This document shows positions 1 to 7,529 of a DNA stretch of 64,000 bases, piece by piece. Both the position numbers and the translations under genes were made by a program. The stretch comes from Fontibacterium medardense. GTDB lineage: Bacteria > Pseudomonadota > Alphaproteobacteria > Pelagibacterales > Pelagibacteraceae. Location: assembly GCA_965235075.1 (NCBI GenBank), contig OZ249404.1, positions 248,001 through 312,000 on the forward strand, read 5' to 3'. Within the stretch, counting starts at the first letter, position 1. Each line of letters starts with the position of its first letter. The notes below the pieces were generated by a model. It ran no database searches and was not told the origin of the DNA. It saw only the letters and a program-made list of their open reading frames with translations.

Positions 1-243
1 CATAATTTATATGTAACAAATCAAGACAAACCTGGTTTTATAAAAGATTTATCAAAAATTTTAGCTGATAATAAAATTAATATAGCAACTTTCCATTTAG
101 GAAGACTAAGTAGTGGCGGTGAAGCGATTGCTATTATTTCAACAGATAATAAGATCGAAAATTCCGTTATTGAAAGTATTAAAAAAATTCCTCTAGTAAT
201 CCAAGCCAAATATATTCAATTCAAAGATAAAGAAAATGAATAG
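1..243 (+). CDS. serA: D-3-phosphoglycerate dehydrogenase, C-terminal end (partial)
   Basis: Only the last 80 codons are in the window; the start lies to the left. The reading frame is open from base 1 and ends in TAG at 241-243. The fragment has the look of an ACT domain (VTNQDKPGFIKDLSKILADN, then a glycine-rich turn and a final beta strand), the regulatory tail of long SerA enzymes, where serine feedback usually acts. SerA catalyses the first step of serine synthesis. The stop overlaps the start of serB by 8 bases, so the two are translationally coupled. The identification rests on the ACT-like tail and the serB neighbour, because the catalytic domain is not visible. Confidence 0.75.
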   Translation, partial: HNLYVTNQDKPGFIKDLSKILADNKINIATFHLGRLSSGGEAIAIISTDNKIENSVIESIKKIPLVIQAKYIQFKDKENE

Positions 244-1120
244 TTTTCCCGAACTAGTCTGCACTTTTGTAACTAAAAAGAAATTAGATTATAAAAAACT
301 TATAAATTTTTTCTCAAAAATTCAAAACACTAACGATTATAAAATACTCTCAAACAGAGCTCTGGACCTTTATTGTGCAGAGATTAGTAAAAAAAATCAA
401 AATAAACTTAGAAAATTTTGCATTAAAAATAAGATTGATGTTTGCATTCAAAAAACAAAATGGAGAAAAAAGAAAATATTTCTAGCGGATATGGATGCAA
501 CCATGATTAAAGATGAAACTCTAGATAATCTCGTAAAGATTGCTGGAATAAAAGTAGATATTGATAAATTAAGTAAACTTGCGATGGATGGAAAAATTAG
601 TCTTAGAGATACATTAAAGTTTAGAGTTAGTTATTTAAAAGGCAAAAGTGCACAGCTTATAAAACGAGTAATAAAAAAAATCAGATTTAATGAAGGTTCA
701 AAAGTTTTAGTAAAAACTCTAAATAAGAATGGTTATCACACAAGTTTAGTAACAGGAGGATTTCAACCAATCTCAACTTATGTTGGAAAAGTTTTGGGCT
801 TTAAAAAAGTAATTAGTAATAGATTTGTTATAAAAAATAATAAATTTACAGGAGAATATATTCCAATTACTGGAAAACAAAATTCAAAATTAGTTTATTT
901 AAAAGAGATCTGTAAGGAAAAAAAATTAGATAAAATAAAACATGCCCTTGCCGTTGGTGATGGTGCAAATGATCTTGGAATGTTGCAGAATTCAGGACTT
1001 GGCATAGGTTATCATTCTCACCAAATAGTAAAAAAATCTGTTGAGAATCATATTCAATTTACTGATCTTAAAACTATTTTATTTTATCTAGGATTTACTG
1101 AAAAAGAATTTTCTAAATAG
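236..1120 (+). CDS. serB: Phosphoserine phosphatase SerB
   Basis: A 294-residue HAD-superfamily phosphatase that hydrolyses O-phosphoserine to serine, the last step of the pathway begun by SerA just upstream. The DxDxT motif is DMDATM, with nucleophile D85 and acid D87. A later VGDGANDLGML motif near residue 242 supplies the metal-binding aspartates. The roughly 80-residue N-terminal extension matches the longer proteobacterial SerB form. It overlaps serA by 8 bases, and its 3' end overlaps the convergent peroxiredoxin gene by 8 bases. The assignment is firm from motifs and context. Confidence 0.93.
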   Translation: MNSFPELVCTFVTKKKLDYKKLINFFSKIQNTNDYKILSNRALDLYCAEISKKNQNKLRKFCIKNKIDVCIQKTKWRKKKIFLADMDATMIKDETLDNLVKIAGIKVDIDKLSKLAMDGKISLRDTLKFRVSYLKGKSAQLIKRVIKKIRFNEGSKVLVKTLNKNGYHTSLVTGGFQPISTYVGKVLGFKKVISNRFVIKNNKFTGEYIPITGKQNSKLVYLKEICKEKKLDKIKHALAVGDGANDLGMLQNSGLGIGYHSHQIVKKSVENHIQFTDLKTILFYLGFTEKEFSK

Positions 1121-1574
1121 CCTCTTTAAGATAATTTAACACTTCTTTTGCATGATCTTTAACTTTAACATTATTCCAGATTTTTATTATTTTACCTTTA
1201 AGATTTATTAAAACAGTTGTTCTTTTAATACCCATAAATTTTTTTCCGTACATGCTTTTTTCACCCCATGCTCCATATTTTTTAAGAGCTATAATTTTCT
1301 CATCTGACAATAAATGAAACGGGATCTTGAATTTACTAATAAATTTTCTATGACTTTCAATACTATCTTTTGAGATTCCAACGATCTCACAATTTAATTT
1401 TTTAAATTCTTTATATAATTTTGAAAAATCTTTGGCTTCATTAGTGCAGCCCGGAGTATTATCTCTTGGATAAATATATATAATTAAAAACTTATTTTTA
1501 TTCTTTTTAAGCTCAAATTCCTTATTGTTACTTGATGGAATTTTAAAATTTGGTGCTAATTCTTTTTCTTTCAT
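1113..1574 (-). CDS. bcp: Thioredoxin-dependent peroxiredoxin, Bcp/PrxQ type
   Basis: A 153-residue peroxiredoxin that reduces hydrogen peroxide and organic hydroperoxides in the cytoplasm. The PRDNTPGCT motif places the peroxidatic cysteine at C43. The usual PrxQ resolving cysteine five residues later is absent; C62 is the only nearby candidate, so it may be a 1-Cys enzyme or use an atypical partner. Length and fold signature (FLIIYIYPRDNTPGCTNEAK) fit the family. It stands convergent to serB and divergent from the rhodanese gene. Confidence 0.88.
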   Translation of the reverse strand: MKEKELAPNFKIPSSNNKEFELKKNKNKFLIIYIYPRDNTPGCTNEAKDFSKLYKEFKKLNCEIVGISKDSIESHRKFISKFKIPFHLLSDEKIIALKKYGAWGEKSMYGKKFMGIKRTTVLINLKGKIIKIWNNVKVKDHAKEVLNYLKEAI

Positions 1575-1623
1575 TATTAATATTATGTTTAAAAAATATA
1601 AAATACTTTATAAATTGTTTTTA

Positions 1624-2016
1624 ATGAAGATAAAATCACATAAACAACTAGTTGAAGAAGCAAGTTTAGAAATAGAAAATCTTACCCCTGAAGAAGCCAA
1701 AGCAAGATTAGATGATAACACTATCTTTATAGATATCAGAGACATTAGGGAATTATGGAGAGAAGGTACTATTGAGAATTCAAAACATATACCTAGAGGT
1801 ATGTTAGAATTTTGGTTAGATCCAAGTAGTCATTATTATAAGGAAGAGTTTTCGCTTGAGAAAAAAAAGATATTATTTTGCGCTCAAGGAATGAGATCGG
1901 CTCTTGCTGCTAAAACTTTAAAAGATATGGGCTTTACTAACGTAGCTCATGTTAAGGGTGGATTTGAGGCATTAAAGAAATTTGATTTTAAAATAGTGGA
2001 AGTTAAGAAAAAATAA
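1624..2016 (+). CDS. Rhodanese-like domain protein
   Basis: A single-domain rhodanese of 130 residues. The active-site loop is CAQGMRSA with C86 as the sulfur-accepting cysteine, and the family's D-I-R-D-x-R-E and H-I-P-R-G motifs lie upstream. Such proteins move sulfane sulfur, but the acceptor here cannot be told. I start at the ATG at 1624, where homology begins; the frame extends upstream to 1525 but that part would overlap the divergent bcp start and looks non-coding. It ends one base before the convergent isomerase gene. Confidence 0.82.
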   Translation: MKIKSHKQLVEEASLEIENLTPEEAKARLDDNTIFIDIRDIRELWREGTIENSKHIPRGMLEFWLDPSSHYYKEEFSLEKKKILFCAQGMRSALAAKTLKDMGFTNVAHVKGGFEALKKFDFKIVEVKKK

Positions 2017-2601
2017 TTATTTCTTTGCTTCGCTTAGAACAAAGTCTAATCGGTCTTGTCCCCAAAACATCTTTGCATTTACTATAAAAGTTGGAACACC
2101 AAACACTCCTTTATTGAAAGCATCATTTGTTCTTTTAATAAGATCATTTTTAATTACAGGATCGTTATATTTTAATGAAAATAAATCAGCGTTTACATCT
2201 TGGGCTTTTATAAACTTTAAAAATATTTCCTCGTCATTCATATTAATAGAGTCAACCCAGATTGCATTAAAAGCTTTATCAACAAATGATCTAAAGAAAT
2301 TATCTTTTTCAGCAACTAACGCAGCACGCATTAAATTAAGAGTCTTAATAGGGAAGTATCTATTGAATTGATATTTGACTTTGTATTTATCAGCCCAAAG
2401 TTTGCAGTCTTTAATTAAATATTTTGCTTTTAGAGGAATAAACGCAGGAGCCGTAATGCCTGCTAATTTATGAAGTCCACCCACAAGCGTTGGCATGTAA
2501 TTAACTTTTTCACCAGTTTCTTTTTCAAATTTTTTAATTTGTGTATGTGCGAGATATGAATAAGGACTTCCAAAATCAAAATAGAAATCTATTTTTTTCA
2601 T
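2017..2601 (-). CDS. 2-hydroxychromene-2-carboxylate isomerase family protein (DsbA-like fold)
   Basis: A 194-residue protein of the kappa-class GST / HCCA isomerase family. The N-terminal DFGSPYSYLAH motif has a serine where DsbA proteins carry the redox CxxC, and the cis-proline loop GVFGVPTFIV lies near the C terminus, followed by FWGQDRLDFV. The family includes the glutathione-dependent isomerase of naphthalene breakdown, but many marine members sit outside aromatic pathways. No catabolic genes flank it here, so the substrate is open. Confidence 0.82.
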   Translation of the reverse strand: MKKIDFYFDFGSPYSYLAHTQIKKFEKETGEKVNYMPTLVGGLHKLAGITAPAFIPLKAKYLIKDCKLWADKYKVKYQFNRYFPIKTLNLMRAALVAEKDNFFRSFVDKAFNAIWVDSINMNDEEIFLKFIKAQDVNADLFSLKYNDPVIKNDLIKRTNDAFNKGVFGVPTFIVNAKMFWGQDRLDFVLSEAKK

Positions 2602-2642
2602 TGTTATTTATAACTCTGAAATAAATTATTAGCTACTAAGAC

Positions 2643-3137
2643 TTAATCAAATAATTTTAATTTTTGCGCAGCAAGAAGTCTTAGAATTAAATAAACACCA
2701 AGTCCTACAGGACCTACAAAATAAGTAAGCACTAAAGGTAATAAGACTATGTACTGAAGAGCTTTGTTTTTAGTAGCATCTGTAGCAATCCAAGCTCCAA
2801 GAATAAGATTTGCAGTTAAGAAATGTATCCAAAATAATAATAATACGTTTTTATCGCTTAAGACCTTCTTGAGTTGATCAATACCCATATAAAGTTCAAA
2901 TGTTTTTCCTTTGTCTAGAATGTTGGAAAATATTCCCTCCGAAGTATTTATATAAATATAAAAAACATAAAAATAAGTAAGACCTAAAATTAATGGAATA
3001 ATTATACTGTTGACTAAAACTTTAGTCCCGTTCCATCCAGGCAAAAAAGCTAAAAGAATCCATAATGGAATAACGCCAATGTTTGTGAAATGATAAATCA
3101 TTTCAAGAGTAAAAAAATCTTTTAAAGTGCTAAGCAT
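2643..3137 (-). CDS. ABA4-like integral membrane protein (DUF4281)
   Basis: A 164-residue membrane protein with about four hydrophobic helices (near residues 15-32, 40-64, 96-118 and 126-150). The conserved core FWIHFLTANLILGAWIATDA followed by a long hydrophobic stretch with GPVGLGVYLILR matches the ABA4-like family, named from a plant protein needed for neoxanthin formation. Bacterial members have no settled function. The start lies 20 bases from the divergent recX start, so the two promoters must be packed together or overlap the coding sequences. Confidence 0.68.
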   Translation of the reverse strand: MLSTLKDFFTLEMIYHFTNIGVIPLWILLAFLPGWNGTKVLVNSIIIPLILGLTYFYVFYIYINTSEGIFSNILDKGKTFELYMGIDQLKKVLSDKNVLLLFWIHFLTANLILGAWIATDATKNKALQYIVLLPLVLTYFVGPVGLGVYLILRLLAAQKLKLFD

Positions 3138-3157
3138 GTGTTAGTAACGATTATTAT

Positions 3158-3718
3158 ATGAGATTCAATAAATCTGCAAAACAATCGATAAATAGCAGAG
3201 AGGATATCAAGGAGTTGTCTTTGAAATATCTTGATAAATATCAACCCTCAAAAAAAGATCTTAGAATTTATTTATATAGAAAAGTACTGGATACTGACTA
3301 TTTAGATAAAGACAAAGAAAGTATTTTAAGAGAAATAGATATGGTTATTGATAACCTTGAGAGCATAGGAGTTATAAACGACACAATTTATTCTGAAATA
3401 AAATCAAAGAATTATTTGAAAAAAGGTTACTCATTAAACAAAATTAGAATGAATTTGGCACAAAAAGGCATTGATGGGGAATTGTTAAAAAAGACAATGA
3501 ACGATATTCAAAAAGATAATGTCGATCCTGATTTTTATGCAGCAATAAGGGTTTGTCGAAGAAGAAGAATAGGGCCTTACCGCCCAGATGCAAATAGAGA
3601 GATCTTTTATACAAAAGATACTGGCGTTTTAGCAAGAGCAGGATTTAGCTATTCAACTTCAAAGAATGTATTAGGTTTAGATAAAAAAGAACTTAAGATT
3701 TTCGAGAAGAAGATTTAG
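3158..3718 (+). CDS. recX: Regulatory protein RecX family
   Basis: A 186-residue, helix-rich basic protein with the RecX pattern: an N-terminal segment with the signature YRKVLDTDYLDKD, then a repeat containing SLNKIRMNLAQKGIDGELL, the typical RecX 'L-x-x-K-G-I' motif. RecX binds RecA filaments and limits their extension. recA is not in the window. The C-terminal stretch includes RRRRIGPYRP and GFSYSTSKNVLG, as in alphaproteobacterial members. The 3' end overlaps a small convergent gene by 26 bases. Confidence 0.82.
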   Translation: MRFNKSAKQSINSREDIKELSLKYLDKYQPSKKDLRIYLYRKVLDTDYLDKDKESILREIDMVIDNLESIGVINDTIYSEIKSKNYLKKGYSLNKIRMNLAQKGIDGELLKKTMNDIQKDNVDPDFYAAIRVCRRRRIGPYRPDANREIFYTKDTGVLARAGFSYSTSKNVLGLDKKELKIFEKKI

Positions 3719-3851
3719 ATTTTTTTTTTAATTTTTCACTTAAAACTAATTGATCAATCTTTTTTTTAAGAACATTTGAAACTAGAAAAAAAAGAATAAC
3801 TCCGAATAAAGAAGTAAAACTAATAATTATTAGCGCTACATCAGTTTTCAT
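3693..3851 (-). CDS. Small membrane protein, 52 residues
   Basis: A complete 52-codon frame, ATG at 3851 to TAA at 3693, under the usual length cut-off for gene calling. Residues 5-27 form one hydrophobic segment (VALIIISFTSLFGVILFFLV) and the rest is lysine- and serine-rich, so it would sit in the inner membrane with a basic cytoplasmic tail. It fills the only gap between recX and the lipoprotein gene, starting 10 bases after that gene's stop on the same strand and ending inside recX. I do not recognise a family. Coding status is inferred from the intact frame, hydrophobic pattern and fit to the gap. Confidence 0.55.
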   Translation of the reverse strand: MKTDVALIIISFTSLFGVILFFLVSNVLKKKIDQLVLSEKLKKKSKSSSRKS

Positions 3852-3861
3852 TTAAAATAAA

Positions 3862-4311
3862 TTAATTATTTCTTCTAATTCCCAAGGAATTAAAGTCTTT
3901 ATGTAATACTTGATTTAAAGTTAGCAAGTAGACTTCATTAGATGGTGATGATTTTTCTACAGATTCCGTTTTTAATTTTGGCGCAATTGAAGCTAAAGAG
4001 GATTTGTTATTCTGTTTTTGTGATGCAACTTTAATTTTTGGTGTAGCAATGTTAATTTCTTCGACCTCTTTATCTTTGCAAAATGATTGAGGGTTACTTA
4101 AATTTTCAATATTAATCTCACAATCTTTGTCTGTTACTTTTGAAAGTGCATGTTCAGACATTTTTTTTCCAGTATGTTTCTTTATTCCATAATCAATAAT
4201 GTTTGAAGCAATTGAGGTTGGATTAAATAATGTTTCAGTTAAGCTTGCTGAAATTAAACTTCCGCATGAATTCAATAGCAACAGTGAAAGTCCTAGAAAT
4301 ATTTTTTTCAT
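3862..4311 (-). CDS. Small predicted lipoprotein of unknown function
   Basis: A 149-residue protein beginning MKKIFLGLSLLLLNSC, a lipoprotein signal peptide with a lipobox-like LLNSC ending at C16, so it should be lipid-anchored after cleavage. The mature part holds two further cysteines (CEINIENL and SFCKD), which could form a disulfide, followed by a low-complexity lysine/serine-rich stretch and a final conserved-looking EVYLLTLNQVLHKDF segment. I do not recognise the family. It may be transcribed with the 52-residue membrane protein downstream. Confidence 0.65.
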   Translation of the reverse strand: MKKIFLGLSLLLLNSCGSLISASLTETLFNPTSIASNIIDYGIKKHTGKKMSEHALSKVTDKDCEINIENLSNPQSFCKDKEVEEINIATPKIKVASQKQNNKSSLASIAPKLKTESVEKSSPSNEVYLLTLNQVLHKDFNSLGIRRNN

Positions 4312-4354
4312 GTCTTAATATTATTTTATGTAAATTCGCTTTAAAAAGGAATAA

Positions 4355-5134
4355 TTATTTCATCAGATTATTTGATCTTTTCAATAGTAACGCTGGATTT
4401 GCAAAATCTTTTTTTCCATAAATAATTTTTTTTCCAGAGAAGGTAGTTAGTATAGCTCCAGCATGTTCTGCAATCGCATGACCGGCAGCTATATCCCATT
4501 CTTTGGCTCTAGCTCTTGCTGCATAAATATCAAACTCACCAGCGGCTATTAGACAAAATTTTAATGAACTTGAGCATTTTACAAATTTTGTGACATTATT
4601 TTTTTTGTGAATATTTAAAATAATATCAGAAGGAGTGGGGCTATTAGATAAAGCTAAGATCTCATTACTTTTTGATAATTTTTTACAGTTTAATTTAACT
4701 TTAATATTTTTATTAATTTCATAAGCATTATTTTTTCCAAAAGAATAAAATAATCTTTTGAGCTTTGGAGCGTAGATTACTCCAAGGACTGGTTTTTTAT
4801 TTAAAATTAAAGCAGCATTTAAAGTATATTCATTTTTGTTTTTTATGTATTCACGAGTTCCATCGATTGGATCAATCAACCAGAAGTTATTGTTATCAAA
4901 TTTTTTTATTTCATTAACATTTTCCTCAGAAACTATTTGAATATTAGGGGTCAGATCAGAAATAGTTTCTTGTAGGATTTTATCGACCAATAAGTCTCCA
5001 TTAGTGACGGGCGTGTTATCTTTTTTTATAGTAATTTTAAGATTTTTTCCTGAAAGCTTAATACTTTCTTTTCCGGCTTCATAAAAACTTGGAATTAAGT
5101 CTTCAGTTATTTTTTTTAAATTAATTTTTAACAT
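4355..5134 (-). CDS. cysQ: 3'(2'),5'-bisphosphate nucleotidase CysQ / inositol monophosphatase family
   Basis: A 259-residue member of the FIG / inositol monophosphatase superfamily. The metal-binding motif DPIDGT occupies residues 88-93 and the upstream acidic pair is SEE at 69-71. The second aspartate motif, EWDIAAGHAI, is near residue 213. CysQ removes 3'-phosphoadenosine 5'-phosphate, the by-product of sulfate activation. SAR11 bacteria are known for lacking assimilatory sulfate reduction, so its substrate here could be another PAP source or an inositol-like phosphate. It overlaps the DUF3553 gene upstream by 14 bases. Confidence 0.85.
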   Translation of the reverse strand: MLKINLKKITEDLIPSFYEAGKESIKLSGKNLKITIKKDNTPVTNGDLLVDKILQETISDLTPNIQIVSEENVNEIKKFDNNNFWLIDPIDGTREYIKNKNEYTLNAALILNKKPVLGVIYAPKLKRLFYSFGKNNAYEINKNIKVKLNCKKLSKSNEILALSNSPTPSDIILNIHKKNNVTKFVKCSSSLKFCLIAAGEFDIYAARARAKEWDIAAGHAIAEHAGAILTTFSGKKIIYGKKDFANPALLLKRSNNLMK

Positions 5135-5297
5135 TTATTTTTTCTAGTAAAACTTTATCAGCAATAATTGTTTTTTTTCCAGCATTTTCAAAGTTAACAG
5201 TTACGATATTTTTAATAATAGATTGTATTTGACCAGTTCCCCATTCTTTATTTTTAGGATTGATGACATAGTCACCTGGCTCGTAATCAAAAATCAT
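5121..5297 (-). CDS. DUF3553 family small protein
   Basis: A 58-residue frame from ATG at 5297 to TAA at 5121, too short for routine calling. The sequence carries EPGDYVINPKNKEWGTGQIQ and VTVNFENAGKK, the pattern of DUF3553, a small SH3- or CarD-like beta barrel found across Alphaproteobacteria. Function is unknown; a nucleic-acid or protein-binding role is only a guess from the barrel type. It overlaps cysQ by 14 bases, suggesting coupled translation, and lies 52 bases from the divergent mnmA start. Confidence 0.8.
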   Translation of the reverse strand: MIFDYEPGDYVINPKNKEWGTGQIQSIIKNIVTVNFENAGKKTIIADKVLLEKINVKN

Positions 5298-5349
5298 TTT
5301 TTATTTATACTTATTTCCCTCTATAATGTAAGAGTTTCTAAACATTATC

Positions 5350-6486
5350 ATGACAACAATGCTTAAAACAAAATTAAATAATAATTTATTAGGATTAGAT
5401 AAACTACCAAGCGAGACAAAAGTTGTGGTTGCGATGTCAGGAGGTGTTGATTCCTCTGTTGTTGCTGGTTTGATGAAAATGAATGGTTATCAAGTAATTG
5501 GCATGACGCTACAACTTTATGATTATGCACAAATTAATAAAAAACCAGGAACTTGCTGCGCCGGGCAAGATATTTATGATGCAAAAAGAGTTTCAGAAAA
5601 ATTAGAGATTGATCATTATGTTCTAAATTATGAAAGTAAATTTAAGAATGAGGTTATAGAAAAATTTGCAGATTCTTATCTAAGAGGCGAAACACCTATT
5701 CCGTGCGTAAATTGCAATCAAACAGTTAAGTTTCGAGATTTATTCGAGTCAGCGAAAAATTTAAATGCTGATGCTTTAATTACCGGCCATTATGTAAAAA
5801 AAATTATAGATAATAGCATTTCTAAAATGTACAGACCAAAAGATTTAAATCGTGATCAAACTTATTTTCTATTTGCAACAACTCAAGAACAACTAAACTA
5901 TTTACATTTTCCGTTAGGTGATCTTCCAAAAGAAGAGACTAGAAATATTGCAAAAAAACTTAATCTAGAAGTTGCCAATAAACCTGACAGCCAAGATATT
6001 TGCTTTGTACCCGATGGTAACTATGTTTCTGTCATTGAGCGTTTAAGACCAGAAGCGCACGAGCCAGGAAACATTGTTGATGTTAAAGGAAATGTTTTAG
6101 GAAAGCACGAGGGGATTATTAATTTTACTATTGGACAAAGAAAGGGAATAAAAATTTCAGGAGAAATTCCTTATTACGTAATTAAAATTAATGCTGAAAC
6201 TAAAGAAGTGATTATTGGAAAAAAAGAAGAATTAGAAATTAAAAAACTTAAAATAGGAGATATTAATTATCTTTCAGATAAGCAAAGTGATTTTAACGAA
6301 AATATATTTGTTAAAGTAAGATCAACTGGAAAGCTTATAGAGTCAAAGTTAGACGTTAACACAGGAACTGTTACTTTTGAAAAGGGTGAGTTTGGTGTAT
6401 CCCCAGGTCAGGCTTGTGTATTTTATAAACCCGACCAATTGGGCGTTAGAGTTTTAGGTGGTGGCTGGATAAGAGCTACAGGTTAA
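5350..6486 (+). CDS. mnmA: tRNA-specific 2-thiouridylase MnmA
   Basis: A 378-residue enzyme that thiolates U34 of the Lys, Glu and Gln tRNAs. The PP-loop ATP-binding motif is AMSGGVDSSVVA near residues 28-39. The catalytic cysteines lie in PIPCVNCNQTVKF (nucleophile in the NxxC context) and SQDICFVPDG. The central GHYVKKI and YRPKDLNRDQTYFL motifs and the C-terminal barrel (GEFGVSPGQACVFY) complete the family pattern. ATGs at 5350 and 5359 are both possible starts. A TATAAT lies at 5322-5327, but no good -35 accompanies it. Confidence 0.95.
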   Translation: MTTMLKTKLNNNLLGLDKLPSETKVVVAMSGGVDSSVVAGLMKMNGYQVIGMTLQLYDYAQINKKPGTCCAGQDIYDAKRVSEKLEIDHYVLNYESKFKNEVIEKFADSYLRGETPIPCVNCNQTVKFRDLFESAKNLNADALITGHYVKKIIDNSISKMYRPKDLNRDQTYFLFATTQEQLNYLHFPLGDLPKEETRNIAKKLNLEVANKPDSQDICFVPDGNYVSVIERLRPEAHEPGNIVDVKGNVLGKHEGIINFTIGQRKGIKISGEIPYYVIKINAETKEVIIGKKEELEIKKLKIGDINYLSDKQSDFNENIFVKVRSTGKLIESKLDVNTGTVTFEKGEFGVSPGQACVFYKPDQLGVRVLGGGWIRATG

Positions 6487-6492
6487 AAGAAA

Positions 6493-6576
6493 TTATTTCT
6501 TTTTATTTCTTCTTCTATTTCTTCTTATTTTTGAGCCAACTTTTCTTCGGCCTCTATGTTTTTTTGGGTATCCCAT
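6493..6576 (-). CDS. 27-residue strongly basic peptide (ribosomal-protein-like)
   Basis: The minus strand has a complete 27-codon frame, ATG at 6576 to TAA at 6493. About 16 of the 27 residues are Arg, Lys or His, and the start MGYPKKHRGRRKVGSK is followed by a block of Arg-Arg-Asn repeats. Its composition and length resemble tiny ribosomal proteins such as bTHX or the COX24-like basic peptides, though I cannot match it to one of these. It lies convergent to mnmA in a 204-base gap that otherwise holds nothing. No Shine-Dalgarno is visible. Coding status is inferred. Confidence 0.55.
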   Translation of the reverse strand: MGYPKKHRGRRKVGSKIRRNRRRNKKK

Positions 6577-6690
6577 TTTTTTTATGTTAAAAGTTTATAC
6601 CTAAATTAATTACCAAAACAAAAAGCAAAAACAAGTACGTTTTTTAAAATAGAATTTGATTTTTTTCACAGGTATGATTTAAGGGTTCTT

Positions 6691-6882
6691 ATGGGGATTT
6701 TTAAAGACAATTCAGAAGTTTTTTACAGATCAGATTTCGATAAAAAAAATAAAGCTGATATTAGAACTTTAGTTCTTGAAAAAAACGCAAGAGACAAACA
6801 CGATAAAAAAATCCAAAATAGAATTATAGTAGCTTTATTTTTTTGCTTAATTATTGGATTAGCTTTAACTTTAATTAAATAA
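6691..6882 (+). CDS. Small single-helix membrane protein, 63 residues
   Basis: A 63-residue protein with a charged N-terminal half (FDKKNKADIRTLVLEKNARD) and one hydrophobic segment at about residues 44-61 (IIVALFFCLIIGLALTLI), so a C-terminally anchored membrane protein is likely. No family recognised. It precedes yjbQ by 24 bases on the same strand and may be co-transcribed with it. Confidence 0.6.
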   Translation: MGIFKDNSEVFYRSDFDKKNKADIRTLVLEKNARDKHDKKIQNRIIVALFFCLIIGLALTLIK

Positions 6883-6906
6883 TTCTAAATTTCAAATAGC
6901 TATCAA

Positions 6907-7332
6907 ATGTTTACTCAATCTTTTGAGGAATTGAGCATTAAAACAAACGGTAATAAATTAATTAAACTTACAGAAAAAGTATTAAATTTTGTAGATCACT
7001 CTAAGATTTCAAATGGAATTTTAAATATATCAATTTTACATACAAGTGCTTCATTAATTATCCAAGAAAATGCAGATGACGATGTCCAAAAAGATATTCT
7101 AAATTTTTACGATAGATTAGTGCCTATGGATGAGAACTTGTATATTCATAACACGGAAGGAAAGGATGATATGCCAGCTCATATCAAATCTACTCTGACT
7201 AATAGTAATTTAACTTTGAGTGTAAAAAATAATAAATTAATCCTTGGAACATGGCAGGGGATATATTTATTTGAACACAGAATTGAACAGCAGATAAGAA
7301 AAGTTTTTTTGCATATTCTGGGTGAAAAGTAG
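6907..7332 (+). CDS. yjbQ: YjbQ family protein (UPF0047, secondary thiamine-phosphate synthase type)
   Basis: A 141-residue single-domain protein. The conserved core has ILHTSASLIIQENAD, the metal-coordinating His region around MPAHIKSTLT, and the end motif LGTWQGIYLFEHR, which together define the UPF0047/YjbQ family. Some members complement thiamine-phosphate synthase mutants, but the natural reaction is unsettled. SAR11 depends on thiamine precursors, which makes the family of interest here, but no thiamine gene lies next to it. The tRNA-Met gene follows 48 bases later. Confidence 0.85.
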   Translation: MFTQSFEELSIKTNGNKLIKLTEKVLNFVDHSKISNGILNISILHTSASLIIQENADDDVQKDILNFYDRLVPMDENLYIHNTEGKDDMPAHIKSTLTNSNLTLSVKNNKLILGTWQGIYLFEHRIEQQIRKVFLHILGEK

Positions 7333-7380
7333 TTTTGTAAACTTGCTGGATGTAATGTTTATTGGTAGAAGACCAGTTAT

Positions 7381-7457
7381 GGCGGGGTAGCTCAGTTGGT
7401 TAGAGCGCAGGACTCATAAGCCTGAGGTCGGTGGTTCGATCCCACTTCCCGCTACCA
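7381..7457 (+). tRNA. tRNA-Met (CAT anticodon, elongator type)
   Basis: A 77-base cloverleaf with encoded CCA. Acceptor GGCGGGG pairs with TCCCGCT (G-U pairs at 1-72 and 7-66), the D-arm is TAGCTCAG..GAGC, the anticodon loop is CTCATAA, and the T-arm loop is TTCGATC closed by GGTGG and CCACT. The anticodon stem CAGGA/GCCTG has an A-G mismatch at its loop-closing pair (31-39). The lack of three consecutive G-C pairs in that stem argues against initiator tRNA; a CAT-anticodon tRNA-Ile cannot be fully excluded. Its 3' half is repeated at 8914-8961. Confidence 0.93.
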
Positions 7458-7459
7458 AA
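7412..7459 (+). repeat. Left copy of 48-bp direct repeat (putative attL core, in tRNA-Met)
   Basis: Bases 7412-7459 run from the anticodon loop of tRNA-Met to two bases past the CCA. The same 48 bases recur without mismatch at 8914-8961. A repeat that starts at the anticodon loop and ends just after a tRNA is the usual footprint of tyrosine-recombinase integration. The left copy completes the functional tRNA. Confidence 0.85.
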
Positions 7460-7509
7460 ATTTGAGTTTTAATCTTTTTGACACTTTACGGACACACTGA
7501 ATTAGCTTT

Positions 7510-7529
7510 ATATAATAAATTTATTATAT
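7510..7529. promoter_or_regulatory. 20-bp perfect AT-only palindrome over the TAXI gene start
   Basis: Bases 7510-7529 read the same on both strands (ATATAATAAATTTATTATAT) and end on the AT of the start codon at 7528. The site includes a TATAAT, so a bound dimer could block both transcription and start-site access. It could equally be a chance product of AT-rich sequence. Confidence 0.4.

Noticed and set aside
1525..1623. Longer N terminus for the rhodanese protein.
   Set aside because: It would overlap the coding start of the divergent bcp gene, and family similarity begins at the ATG at 1624.
6577..6690. A riboswitch or small RNA between the basic peptide and the 63-residue membrane protein.
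   Set aside because: Only AT-rich sequence without stable pairing was visible by eye.
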